64,000 bases of DNA from positions 1,116,001-1,180,000 of the forward strand of contig NZ_JABBGC010000002.1 of NCBI RefSeq assembly GCF_012927205.1, read 5' to 3'. The translations under genes and the position numbers were made by a program. The notes under the pieces are model-generated. The model saw only the letters and a list, made by a program, of their open reading frames with translations. It did no database searches and had not been told where the DNA came from. This DNA comes from Chitinophaga fulva (GTDB lineage: Bacteria > Bacteroidota > Bacteroidia > Chitinophagales > Chitinophagaceae). Each line of letters starts with the position of its first letter. The stretch's first letter is position 1. This document shows, piece by piece, positions 14,928 to 23,024 of this stretch.

Positions 14928-15671
14928 CTATTCATCCATTCCGCCACTATTGTCACCAGGAGCAGTTTTGCTGCTGGAAGCCACCATGGTATTGATACTG
15001 GCGATTTCATCCTTCGTGAAATAACGCCATTTGCCGGGGGCCAGATCTTTTAAGGTCATATTCATGATACGTGTCCGTTTCAGCGTGACCACCTTATAAC
15101 CGAGCTCTTCACACATGCGGCGGATCTGGCGGTTAAGGCCCTGGGTAAGGATAATACGGAACCTGTCTGTCCCTTCCTGCTGCACAAAACATTTCTGTGT
15201 AACGGTACCCAGTATCTTCACTCCATTGCGCATGGCTTTGATAAACTCCATGGTAACGGGTTTATCGACAGACACGATGTATTCTTTTTCATGCTGATTA
15301 CCGGCGCGAAGGATTTTATTCACGATATCTCCATCATTCGTCAGGAAGATCAGTCCTTCGGAGAGCTTGTCCAGCCGGCCGATGGGGAATATCCGCGAAG
15401 GGAAGTTCATGAAGTCGATGATATTGGTTTTATCTTTCAGGTCGGTGGTACAGGTGATGCCTTTGGGTTTATTGAGCGCGATGTATACGGTCGTTTTTTT
15501 CTTCTTTAGCGGCTCTCCGTCGACTTCCACTACATCACCGGCTTTCACACGGTTGCCTTTGGACGCGATATTGTCATTGATGGTAACACGGCCCTGCTCT
15601 ATATATTTATCAGCCTCCCGCCGGCTGCAGAAGCCTGTCTCACTGATATATTTGTTGATACTGATATCCAT
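14928..15671 (-). CDS. rluF: 23S rRNA pseudouridine synthase RluF-like
   Basis: This is a 247-residue RsuA-type pseudouridine synthase. An N-terminal S4 RNA-binding domain (about 3-60: NKYISETGFCSRREADKYIE) is followed by the catalytic motif FPIGRLDKLSEGLIFLTNDG with the essential Asp. The segment NKILRAGNQHEKEYIVSVDK is characteristic of RluF, which modifies U2604 of 23S rRNA. RQIRRMCEELGY is the conserved C-terminal block. The start is ATG 15671; the frame extends four codons to a TTG that is less likely. It lies just upstream of the tRNA-Lys gene on the same strand. Confidence 0.9.
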   Translation of the reverse strand: MDISINKYISETGFCSRREADKYIEQGRVTINDNIASKGNRVKAGDVVEVDGEPLKKKKTTVYIALNKPKGITCTTDLKDKTNIIDFMNFPSRIFPIGRLDKLSEGLIFLTNDGDIVNKILRAGNQHEKEYIVSVDKPVTMEFIKAMRNGVKILGTVTQKCFVQQEGTDRFRIILTQGLNRQIRRMCEELGYKVVTLKRTRIMNMTLKDLAPGKWRYFTKDEIASINTMVASSSKTAPGDNSGGMDE

Positions 15672-15698
15672 AATGGGACGCAAATTACTTAAAAGGAT

Positions 15699-16613
15699 TT
15701 AATTCCGTTTAGGGAGCAGCTTCACCGCCACGCTCCAGTCGCTGCCGCTGCCGATATGTTGCGCCTCTGCGAGGTTACCCATATTGACGGCGAAGGACAA
15801 CTGCATCAGGCTATTGAGATACGCGAGGGGCTTGCCCTCAGGCACAGCGCCAAAGGTTTCGCTGTAGGGCGCCTGCAGGGTGGTCACTGCCTCCTGATGG
15901 TGATAAAATGTCACCTCCATCATATCTCCGTATTTCGGCCGCAGCTCTTCCAGCAAGGCAGCATCGATGTTCGTCCATACGTTGCCATATTGAATATCCA
16001 GGATGGGAATATTGCCTTTGAGCACCTGTCCTTCGCGGACGGCCTTTTGAAACGGCAGTGTCACCACACTGGCGGGCAATACCGGCCCTACCTGTTCAAA
16101 TGTGATGGTGCCGGATGCCAGCCGGGCGGCAGTATAGGCATATACGTCCCGGCCATGGAAGGTATAGGACTTGCCGGAGCCTTTCCGGCGGTTGACAGCT
16201 TCGTTGATCTCTCTCAGTTCAGAAACGCCCTCAGATGCCGCTACCAGGGTAAGCGTGCCGTTATCAGGCGTCACGATAAAATGCCCTTTACGTGTTTTCA
16301 GGACGACCGACTTGCGGCTGGTACCCACACCGGGATCTACGACAGACACGAAAACAGTCCCTTCCGGCCAGTAGGGCACCGTCTGCTCAAGGCGAAAAGC
16401 AGCCTCCCATATGTTATACGCCGGTATCTCATGGGTCAGGTCATACAGTTTGAGATCAGTGGACACCCCGTTGGCCACGCCTTTCATGGCGGAAACAGCG
16501 CCGTCTTTTAAACCGAAATCAGACTGGAACACAACGATCTTGTTTTGCGCCCGCACCCCTTGCGCCAGCAACAGCGCCACCAGGGCCAGACCACCTACAT
16601 TGATTTTTTTCAT
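15699..16613 (-). CDS. Exported SAM hydrolase (DUF62 / SAM hydroxide adenosyltransferase)
   Basis: The 304-residue protein has an N-terminal signal peptide (MKKINVGGLALVALLLAQGVRAQ). The two-domain SAM-dependent halogenase/hydroxide adenosyltransferase fold follows: FQSDFGLKDGAVSAMKGV, DLTHEIPAYNIWEAAFRL, VFVSVVDPGVGTSRK and FIVTPDNGTLT. Known relatives hydrolyse S-adenosylmethionine to adenosine and methionine, or halogenate it. The Asp-rich residues contacting the ribose are present. ATG 16613 gives the signal; an upstream ATG at 16697 adds an atypical tail. Export is unexpected because SAM is cytosolic. The gene is divergent from a methyltransferase at 16719. Confidence 0.82.
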   Translation of the reverse strand: MKKINVGGLALVALLLAQGVRAQNKIVVFQSDFGLKDGAVSAMKGVANGVSTDLKLYDLTHEIPAYNIWEAAFRLEQTVPYWPEGTVFVSVVDPGVGTSRKSVVLKTRKGHFIVTPDNGTLTLVAASEGVSELREINEAVNRRKGSGKSYTFHGRDVYAYTAARLASGTITFEQVGPVLPASVVTLPFQKAVREGQVLKGNIPILDIQYGNVWTNIDAALLEELRPKYGDMMEVTFYHHQEAVTTLQAPYSETFGAVPEGKPLAYLNSLMQLSFAVNMGNLAEAQHIGSGSDWSVAVKLLPKRN

Positions 16614-16718
16614 GGGGAGATGATTCTTAAGCTGAACAAATTTAATGGCTTTCGGGACAACCTGGTGCATCAGAATGACAAGTGAAAAAACGTACATTTA
16701 ATATTCACCTGACAGATC

Positions 16719-17588
16719 ATGGAAAAACAGCCACGCGACTTTAATACGATCAGCCCCTCAGCCCGGGCACTACTGCTGATGAAAGGGCTTACCGATATCC
16801 CTTTTGCCCGGGAAGCAGCCCGGCTGATGATGGCGCCGGAACCCTATGTTCCCGATTACAACACAAAAGAACCGTGGTTCTGGGCACGGCTGGTGCATTT
16901 TGAAAACCGCTACCACAGCATCGATCAACTGCTGCAGGGAATAACACACCAGCATATCCTCGAACTGTCTTCCGGCTTCTCCTTCCGCGGACTAGCGGCA
17001 GTACAGCAACAGGCATTGCATTATATCGATACGGACCTACCGGACCTGATCGCCACTAAACAACGGTTCCTCCACGACCTGCAGCAGCACCTCCCTCCTG
17101 CCAAAGGTCAGCTGGAAACCCTTCCCCTGAATGCACTCGACGAGCAGCAATTTACGGCCGTTACCGGCCGCTTCGCAGAAGGCCCCCTCACCATCGTGAA
17201 TGAAGGCCTGCTCATGTACCTCGACCAGCAGGAGAAAAGCGTGCTTTGCAGCCTGATACGGAAAACACTGGAAACGCGCGGCGGATACTGGATAACGGCA
17301 GACATCTATATAAAAAGGGACCGCGAGTCTGAGCAGGCTGCCGGTACCGAAGATCAGCTCAGCAGCTTTTTTGCCCAACACCGCATCAATGATAATATGT
17401 TCAATAGTTTTGATGATGCCGCCGCTTTTTTCCGGGAAGCCGGATTTGAGATAGACAAGGAAGCCGAGCCCGACTACACCCGCCTCACCGCTTTCAATCA
17501 CCTGCTTAAAAACGCCGACTCCGCCATGCTGGAAAGAATGCGCCACCGGGGTAAGATTCACGCCACCTGGCGGCTACGGCTCCGATAA
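16719..17588 (+). CDS. LCM-type class I SAM methyltransferase
   Basis: The 289-residue protein resembles leucine carboxyl methyltransferase / TcmP-like O-methyltransferases. ISPSARALLLMKGLTDIPFA is the N-terminal helical region, HILELSSGFSFRGL is the SAM-binding loop (a variant of E-x-G-x-G), and HYIDTDLPDLIATKQRFL and TIVNEGLLMYLD complete the core. The acceptor substrate is unknown. It is the first of three co-directional genes and divergent from the exported SAM hydrolase, a suggestive but unproven pairing. Confidence 0.82.
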   Translation: MEKQPRDFNTISPSARALLLMKGLTDIPFAREAARLMMAPEPYVPDYNTKEPWFWARLVHFENRYHSIDQLLQGITHQHILELSSGFSFRGLAAVQQQALHYIDTDLPDLIATKQRFLHDLQQHLPPAKGQLETLPLNALDEQQFTAVTGRFAEGPLTIVNEGLLMYLDQQEKSVLCSLIRKTLETRGGYWITADIYIKRDRESEQAAGTEDQLSSFFAQHRINDNMFNSFDDAAAFFREAGFEIDKEAEPDYTRLTAFNHLLKNADSAMLERMRHRGKIHATWRLRLR

Positions 17589-17606
17589 CACACTAAAACG
17601 GATACT

Positions 17607-17816
17607 ATGGAAACAACATTCAAAAAAGGCGACCACGTTACCTGGAATTCAGAAGCTGGATGGGTAACAGGCACCATCATCCGCATCCATACCTCCGACT
17701 TCCAATATAAGGGATATACCCACCATGCTACACCGGAAGACCCGCAGTATGAAATCAAAAGCGATAAGACAGACCACATTGCCGCCCATAAAGGGACAGC
17801 ACTAAAGAAAATCTGA
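17607..17816 (+). CDS. DUF2945 (HVA1/Tudor-like) small protein
   Basis: This 69-residue protein has FKKGDHVTWNSEAGWVTGTI at the N-terminus, and ATPEDPQYEIKSDKTDHIAAHK with ALKKI at the C-terminus. Both are the hallmarks of the DUF2945 hypervirulence-associated Tudor-like family. Its role is not established. It starts 19 bases after the methyltransferase stop, so it is probably co-transcribed. Confidence 0.88.
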   Translation: METTFKKGDHVTWNSEAGWVTGTIIRIHTSDFQYKGYTHHATPEDPQYEIKSDKTDHIAAHKGTALKKI

Positions 17817-17903
17817 CGAAAAAACAAGTCACTTTCATGGATGAAACACATGGTGTGGCATCAGGCCGGATGCTCCATCTTTGTATGGTCTAAATAAAAA
17901 CAC

Positions 17904-18857
17904 ATGAAAGCAGTTACCCTTAACGCTTACGGCACGCCTGATGTGCTGGAAGTGACCGAACAGCCCATGCCCGTTCCCGCCCCGCATGAAGTGATCGTAA
18001 AAGTACAGGCGGTGGGCGTTAATTATGCCGACCTCCTCATCCGCCAGGGCGTATACCCCTTTATTCCGCAGTTTCCGGCCGTATTGCCCGGGGAAATCAG
18101 CGGTATCATTACGCAAACCGGCAGCGAAGTGCAGCACCTGCAGGCTGGTCAACGAGTGACCGGCCACGCTCCTGCCGGATATGCCACCTACGCCGCTATC
18201 CCGGCCGCAGGCATTACCATATTGCCAGACCAGGTAGCTCCAGCTGCCGGGCTGCTCACCCATTCCCTGACAGCACAGCACCTACTGGAACAAACCAGCG
18301 GATACCGCTCCGTGGTGATCACAGCCGCTGCGGGCGGTGTAGGCTCACAGGCGGTCCAACTAGCGAAGATCAAAGGAATACCGCAAATCATCGCACTCAC
18401 CGGCAGCGAAGCCAAACAGGAATATGTCCGCTCCCTTGGCGCCACCCATGCCATCAACTACCGCGAGACAGACTGGCTCAAGCAGCTGGCAGACATTGCC
18501 GGCCCCCAGGGCGTAGATCTTATCCTGGACGCCACCGGCGGGGATACGCCCGCTCAACTGGCGTCGGTCCTGGCTGTCCACGGTACACTGATCGTATATG
18601 GCAACAGCTCCGGGCAGCCTACCACTATCAATCCGCAGGAGCTCATCATGAAATCTGCCCGGGTTATCGGATCGACGGTCTATAATATTCCACCTGCCCA
18701 ACGGCAGCAATGGAGCCAATACCTGGTGGACCTGATCGCCACCGGCCAACTGCTGGCACAGATCAACAGCTATCCGTTCACCGATGCAGCCCGCGCCCAC
18801 AGCGACATGGCAAACCGCCGGAACACAGGTCGAACCGTACTCTCTTTCCCGGAATAA
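17904..18857 (+). CDS. Zinc-independent MDR quinone oxidoreductase
   Basis: This is a 317-residue medium-chain reductase. GVNYADLLIRQGVYP and PGEISGIITQTGSEV form the GroES-like domain. VVITAAAGGVGSQAVQLAKIKG is the NADPH-binding loop and FTDAARAHSDMANRRNTGRTVL is the typical end. No zinc ligands are present. It likely reduces quinones or alpha,beta-unsaturated carbonyls. It lies 88 bases after the DUF2945 gene, possibly from its own promoter. Confidence 0.9.
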   Translation: MKAVTLNAYGTPDVLEVTEQPMPVPAPHEVIVKVQAVGVNYADLLIRQGVYPFIPQFPAVLPGEISGIITQTGSEVQHLQAGQRVTGHAPAGYATYAAIPAAGITILPDQVAPAAGLLTHSLTAQHLLEQTSGYRSVVITAAAGGVGSQAVQLAKIKGIPQIIALTGSEAKQEYVRSLGATHAINYRETDWLKQLADIAGPQGVDLILDATGGDTPAQLASVLAVHGTLIVYGNSSGQPTTINPQELIMKSARVIGSTVYNIPPAQRQQWSQYLVDLIATGQLLAQINSYPFTDAARAHSDMANRRNTGRTVLSFPE

Positions 18858-18903
18858 AATTTTTCTTAATCCTGCTGACATAAGGTTGTCACTTCCCCCT
18901 TGT

Positions 18904-18911
18904 TATCTTTG
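18904..18911 (+). promoter_or_regulatory. -7 element (TATCTTTG) for dinB-like gene
   Basis: Exact TAnnTTTG, 42 bases before the ATG at 18953. A TTG at 18886-18888 is a possible but closely spaced -33. Confidence 0.55.
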
Positions 18912-18952
18912 GACCATCAACATTATTCAAACATCCTAAAGAGAACAAACAT

Positions 18953-19441
18953 ATGGAAAACACTACCATCGCGAAACCATTGACAGCCATTTCCTCCGCT
19001 GACCTGCTCGGGCACTACCAGGGACACCGTCGCCTCACCCGCCGCCTGCTGGAAGGTTTTCCGGAAGACCGCTTCTTCGATTACTCCATCGGCGGCATGC
19101 GCTCCGTGGCTGCGCTGGCCATGGAACAGATCAACGTTTCCAGCATGGGCGTGAGCGGTGCAGCCACCCGCAACTGGCAGACCGTCGCTAGAAAAGAACA
19201 ACCGGCCACCAAACAGGAAATCCTAGATCTGTGGGATGAAAACACCGAATTGATCAATAAATACTGGCCTATGATCACGGAAGAACGTTTCCTCGAAACC
19301 GACAAAGCTTTCGGCATGTACGAAGGCGTAGTGATCAATCTGGTACTTTATTTTATCGATAATGAAATTCACCACCGCGGACAGATATATGTTTACTACC
19401 GTTCGCTGGGCCTGGAGCCGGCACCGTTCTACGAACGCTAA
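18953..19441 (+). CDS. DinB-family protein
   Basis: This is a 162-residue four-helix-bundle protein of the DinB/YfiT-like metalloenzyme superfamily. GHYQGHRRLTRRLLEGFPEDRF is helix 1 and carries a likely metal His. The C-terminal IDNEIHHRGQIYVYYRSLGLEP has the other conserved His residues. Members act as thiol-S-transferases or remain uncharacterised. It is transcribed from its own -7 element and followed by a long inverted repeat. Confidence 0.88.
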   Translation: MENTTIAKPLTAISSADLLGHYQGHRRLTRRLLEGFPEDRFFDYSIGGMRSVAALAMEQINVSSMGVSGAATRNWQTVARKEQPATKQEILDLWDENTELINKYWPMITEERFLETDKAFGMYEGVVINLVLYFIDNEIHHRGQIYVYYRSLGLEPAPFYER

Positions 19442-19449
19442 CCGGTATT

Positions 19450-19547
19450 AAAGATGACAGGATTTTTCGCAGGTGCTTTGACTTACCGTCAAAAAACAGG
19501 AACTTCGTACCCGTTTTAACCCTCCTGCGAAAAATCCTGTAATCTTT
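19450..19547. repeat. Long inverted repeat (foldback element)
   Basis: Arms 19450-19473 and 19524-19547 are 24 bases each and complementary at 23 positions. The 50-base spacer holds smaller hairpins, for example TTTGAC / GTCAAA. It fills the whole gap between the DinB-like and SDR genes and ends 7 bases before the SDR ATG. It could be a REP/MITE-like element or a strong terminator/leader structure. Confidence 0.8.
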
Positions 19548-19554
19548 ATTGCAT

Positions 19555-20274
19555 ATGAAACATGTCCTTATACTGGGCGCCAATTCCGATGTGGCAAAGG
19601 AAGCGCTCAAAATGTATGTCAGCCGGGGTTATCACGTAGTGGCCGCTTCCCGCAGCACGGCCGCTCTTGAATCATTTGTGCAACAACAACAATTTCCCGG
19701 TCACCCCGTGACGGTCCGCTATTTTGATGCGGCCGACTTCAGCAGTCACCGTTCCTTCTACGACAACCTGCCCGCCAAACCCAACATTGTGCTGTATGCC
19801 GCCGGCTACCTGAAAGACAACGCTGCTGCCATGCAGGACTGGGACGGCAGTTTTAATATGATGCAGGTACATTATTGCGGAGCAGTATCTATATTGAACA
19901 TTATTGCTACCGACAGTTCCCACACAAGCCTGGAAAGGATTGTGGGCCTCTCTTCCCTCTCCGGTGTCCGTGGCAGGAAAAGCAATTTTATCTACGGCAG
20001 CACCAAAGCAGCCTTTACACAATATCTCGCAGGATTACGGCAACACCTGTTCCCCCGGCGTGTAACCGTCAACGTGATCGTGGCCGGTTATATCCGCAGC
20101 AAAATGACGGCAGGGCTCTCCCTACCGGAATCGCTGATGCTGGAACCGGCGTTCATTGCCGGCGCAGTGGTCAACGCAGGGAAACGTTTCACCATTGTAC
20201 CGGGATTTAAATGGAAGATGATTTATCAGGTATTACGACTTATGCCGGAAAAAATGGTGGCCAGGCTACCCTGA
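19555..20274 (+). CDS. Short-chain dehydrogenase/reductase
   Basis: This is a 239-residue classical SDR. The N-terminal VLILGANSDVAKEALKMY is a variant of the TGxxxGxG cofactor loop. NIVLYAAGYL resembles the NNAG strand. The catalytic Ser lies in GLSSLSGVRG and the Tyr/Lys pair in IYGSTKAAF. The substrate is unknown. The frame extends upstream to a TTG, but ATG 19555 gives the standard start. It abuts the convergent TPR gene with no gap. Confidence 0.87.
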   Translation: MKHVLILGANSDVAKEALKMYVSRGYHVVAASRSTAALESFVQQQQFPGHPVTVRYFDAADFSSHRSFYDNLPAKPNIVLYAAGYLKDNAAAMQDWDGSFNMMQVHYCGAVSILNIIATDSSHTSLERIVGLSSLSGVRGRKSNFIYGSTKAAFTQYLAGLRQHLFPRRVTVNVIVAGYIRSKMTAGLSLPESLMLEPAFIAGAVVNAGKRFTIVPGFKWKMIYQVLRLMPEKMVARLP

Positions 20275-21390
20275 TCAATAACGGGTACGATAAAACTGGT
20301 TCTCTTCATTGATGGTAAGCGGGTGGTCTTTCAACCATTCGAGGAAACGTTTAAACAAATCCTCGTTTGCTGCGCGCCAGTTGGCGAACTCCTGCTCCTG
20401 GCCATAACCCAGGATCCAGTAGTTGTATGGCTCCAGTAAGCCGGCATCATTTACCTGCTGCTGATAATCGAACAGCACAATAGGCGCTTTGGCCATTTTG
20501 CGGAACTTTTGCTGATAGAACTCCAGGAACCTGGCGCGTATACGGTTTAATGACTGTAGATTAATGTCTTTCTCCATGCCTACAGCCGCTGCCATGTTAG
20601 GTTCGAAGATCAAACCGCCATAAGGCAGCTGCAAATTCTTCAGCTGATCTGCCAACGCGTCCGCACCGTCTTTCACATCATAGGCAACATTGATCACATT
20701 GTTTTTGCTGAAGCTGACAGTAGCAGTGTCTCCATTAAATTTAATTTCTGATTTATACGTCAGATAAAGCGCTTTACTGATCTCCACGGTGCGGCGGGTG
20801 TTCCGTTCCAGGTTCAGGAAGATCTCTCCGTAAATCATGCCCCACACTTCTTCCTCGGTGTTATTACAGAATATTTTAGCCGCCCAGTAGTAATTAGAGG
20901 CGAACATGGGCGCCGCTTTAATGCCCGCTTCAAAATAAGCCAGCGCCTTGTTATAGTCTTTAACGATGATTTCCATGACACCCCGTTCCAGGTACAGGTT
21001 ACCCGCAGCAGGGAACAACTTCAGTCCTTTTTCGTATGCCTCAATGGCTTTTTCCCGCTTGTCCAACATATCGTAGCTGTTGCCCAGCAGCTGGAATACC
21101 CGGTCGTTGGTATCGTCCCGACGGGCCAGCTTTTTGAGGATGCCCAGGCTTTTGTCATAATCTTTCATCTGGTAATAAGCATAGGCCATTTCGTATGGCC
21201 AGGCCAGATTTTTAGGGTCCAGTTTGGCGGCTTCTTCCAGCAGTGGAATGGATTTCTCAGGTTCCCCACTGTCCATCAGCCTGATGGCTGCTATTGCTTT
21301 TTCACGGGCCTGGATGCTGTCTTGCTGGGCATATGCACCGCCGGCAATCAACAACAGGGCCAGCGGAAATTGCAGAAGGGATAAACGCAT
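20275..21390 (-). CDS. Secreted TPR-repeat protein
   Basis: The 371-residue protein has a signal peptide (MRLSLLQFPLALLLIAGGAYAQ). Four or more tetratricopeptide units span about residues 30-180, for example AWPYEMAYAYYQMKDYDKSLGIL and QLLGNSYDMLDKREKAIEAYEKGL. The C-terminal half is of unknown fold. TPRs mediate protein contacts in the periplasm. The start is ATG 21390; a GTG at 21420 is less likely. The stop abuts that of the convergent SDR gene. Confidence 0.8.
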   Translation of the reverse strand: MRLSLLQFPLALLLIAGGAYAQQDSIQAREKAIAAIRLMDSGEPEKSIPLLEEAAKLDPKNLAWPYEMAYAYYQMKDYDKSLGILKKLARRDDTNDRVFQLLGNSYDMLDKREKAIEAYEKGLKLFPAAGNLYLERGVMEIIVKDYNKALAYFEAGIKAAPMFASNYYWAAKIFCNNTEEEVWGMIYGEIFLNLERNTRRTVEISKALYLTYKSEIKFNGDTATVSFSKNNVINVAYDVKDGADALADQLKNLQLPYGGLIFEPNMAAAVGMEKDINLQSLNRIRARFLEFYQQKFRKMAKAPIVLFDYQQQVNDAGLLEPYNYWILGYGQEQEFANWRAANEDLFKRFLEWLKDHPLTINEENQFYRTRY

Positions 21391-21512
21391 AAGTACAGTA
21401 TTATGAAGGAAATACTTCACCTGTAATTTAGCTGAATTTTATCATATCTGCTGATGGATTATGCCGGAAATGTCTACACAACCGGAGGGGACATGCTGCA
21501 TAGGTGTTAGAC

Positions 21513-21537
21513 GGCCGTCTTTGTTTTGCAGACGGCC
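21513..21537. terminator. Hairpin behind the NADP oxidoreductase gene
   Basis: GGCCGTCT / AGACGGCC with a 9-base loop; it lies 11 bases past the minus-strand stop at 21548. Confidence 0.55.
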
Positions 21538-21547
21538 CGTCAACAAA

Positions 21548-22153
21548 CTATCCAAGCTCCGGTACCTGCACCAGGTGCAGCCCTGCCAGTGGTCCTCCGG
21601 GGAAATGTTGCATCACGCCACCCTGTATCAGTCCACCCAGGTCTACGCCGGCGAAGCCGATGCGGTCCAGTAACTGGCCCACGCGCTCCTTGGCAGCCTG
21701 GTCATCTCCGGAAAAAAATACGACCCGCTTTCCACCTTGTGCAGATTGTGGTGTCTGTATCAATGCAGGCGGCAAGGTATTAAAGATCTTCACCACAGCG
21801 GCGCCGGGCACTTTCTCTGCCACCAGCTCACTGGACGTTTTACCGCCAAGATCGGGAATGATAAATTCAGGGATGATCACCGGATTAAGGGCATCCAGTA
21901 CTATTTTGCCGGAGAGGTCCGGCAGACCGGCAGTAGCCGCCTCCAGGAACTGCCATTGCACAGATAACAGGATGATATCGGCGGTGGCCGCAGTAAGCCG
22001 GTCGGTAGCCGTTATACCCGGTATGCCCGCTGCAAATTCTGCCAGTGTCTCCGGCCCGCGGCTGTTACTGATCATTACTTCATAACCCGCCGCTGCTGCT
22101 GCCTGCGCAAAAGCGCGACCAATACCGCCGGCGCCGATAACGCCTATCTTCAT
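21548..22153 (-). CDS. F420-type NADPH oxidoreductase family protein
   Basis: This is a 201-residue Rossmann protein. MKIGVIGAGGIGRAFAQAAA is the dinucleotide loop, and MISNSRGPETL indicates NADP(H) preference (NSR-x-P). The rest follows the NADP_oxidored F420-dependent family (VVKIFNTLPPAL, FFSGDDQAAKERVGQLL). In non-F420 bacteria these are NADPH-linked reductases of unknown substrate. ATG 22153 is chosen because GAAAAG precedes it; ATGs at 22162 and 22168 are also possible. It lies just downstream of a Crp-type regulator on the same strand. Confidence 0.85.
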   Translation of the reverse strand: MKIGVIGAGGIGRAFAQAAAAAGYEVMISNSRGPETLAEFAAGIPGITATDRLTAATADIILLSVQWQFLEAATAGLPDLSGKIVLDALNPVIIPEFIIPDLGGKTSSELVAEKVPGAAVVKIFNTLPPALIQTPQSAQGGKRVVFFSGDDQAAKERVGQLLDRIGFAGVDLGGLIQGGVMQHFPGGPLAGLHLVQVPELG

Positions 22154-22249
22154 ACTTTTCATAAACATTGATTTAAATGATGCCACAAAATTAGCGGCAT
22201 GGGCAGGCGGTCACCAATGACAAATGATAAGAAAAACGCTTGACAAATA

Positions 22250-22834
22250 TCAAGGCTTCCGGCGGGTCAGGGAGGCACGGATACGGCTCAACGTTTCCGG
22301 CGTAATACCCAGGTAGGAAGCAATCATATGCTGGGGTACGCGCTTTATCAACGCGGGGTATAGTTGGGCAAACTGCTGGTAACGTTCTTCTCCACTCAGA
22401 CTGATAGCGGCCTGTATACGGTTGTTGGCAGCCATCAGGCTACGGTTCAATAACGTCTCCGCCATCTTCTTCATCTCCGGCAATTCCTCCAGTAAAAAAT
22501 TAAAATCATCCCGGGTAAACATCACCAGTATACTATCTTCCAACGCTTCGATATTGATCACGGAAGGCAGGCCACAGGTAATGCTTTGCCGGTCGCCCGC
22601 CCACCAATGCTCGGGAGAAAAACGCATGATACGCTCCACTCCTTTGTCATCAACAAAGTACGACTTCAGGCAGCCTTCGCACACAAAAGCATAATGTTTC
22701 CATACCTCTCCCTGCCGCAGCAGCAGCTGCCGGCGGCGTAGCTGCCGCACCATACCACGCGAACGTATCAACGTAATGTCCGCTTCTGTGAAAGTTCCTT
22801 TGCTGTGGAGGTATTCAACAAATACACCAAACAT
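22250..22834 (-). CDS. Crp/Fnr-family transcriptional regulator
   Basis: The 194-residue protein has a cyclic-nucleotide-binding-like domain (about 25-115: LLRQGEVWKHYAFVCEGCLKS) and a C-terminal helix-turn-helix (HMIASYLGITPETLSRIRASL). It is typical of the Bacteroidota Crp type that pairs with small redox enzymes. It probably regulates the NADP oxidoreductase directly downstream (about 100 bases) and itself. The divergent foldback repeat starts at 22840, six bases before its ATG. Confidence 0.87.
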   Translation of the reverse strand: MFGVFVEYLHSKGTFTEADITLIRSRGMVRQLRRRQLLLRQGEVWKHYAFVCEGCLKSYFVDDKGVERIMRFSPEHWWAGDRQSITCGLPSVINIEALEDSILVMFTRDDFNFLLEELPEMKKMAETLLNRSLMAANNRIQAAISLSGEERYQQFAQLYPALIKRVPQHMIASYLGITPETLSRIRASLTRRKP

Positions 22835-22839
22835 TTGAT

Positions 22840-23024
22840 TATTTTTTTATTGGGTTATTTTTCTATTGGATTTACGGATTTTGGAATTTTTTGATTTAGA
22901 AATTTATAACCCGAAGATCACGTTATTTAATCCAATGTGCAATATAATGCTGATCTTCGCTCTTCAAATCACTAAATCAAAAAATTCCAAAATCCGCAAA
23001 TCCAATAACCAAATAAAAAAATAT
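22840..23024. repeat. A+T-rich foldback repeat, 35-bp core arms
   Basis: Core arms 22865-22899 and 22972-23006 are complementary at 34 of 35 positions, both containing TTTTTTGATTTAG or its complement. Weaker pairing extends outward to 22840 and 23024 with a small indel. The 72-base centre holds a second inverted pair, CGAAGATCA / TGATCTTCG. Related arms occur at 29051-29098 and 29145-29233. Confidence 0.85.

Noticed and set aside
15756-16511. Long plus-strand frame (about 250 residues)
   Set aside because: It is the antisense of the SAM hydrolase gene, whose motifs are unambiguous.
21461-22085. Several plus-strand frames opposite the NADP oxidoreductase
   Set aside because: Pro/Ser/Arg-rich translations antisense to a well-supported Rossmann protein.
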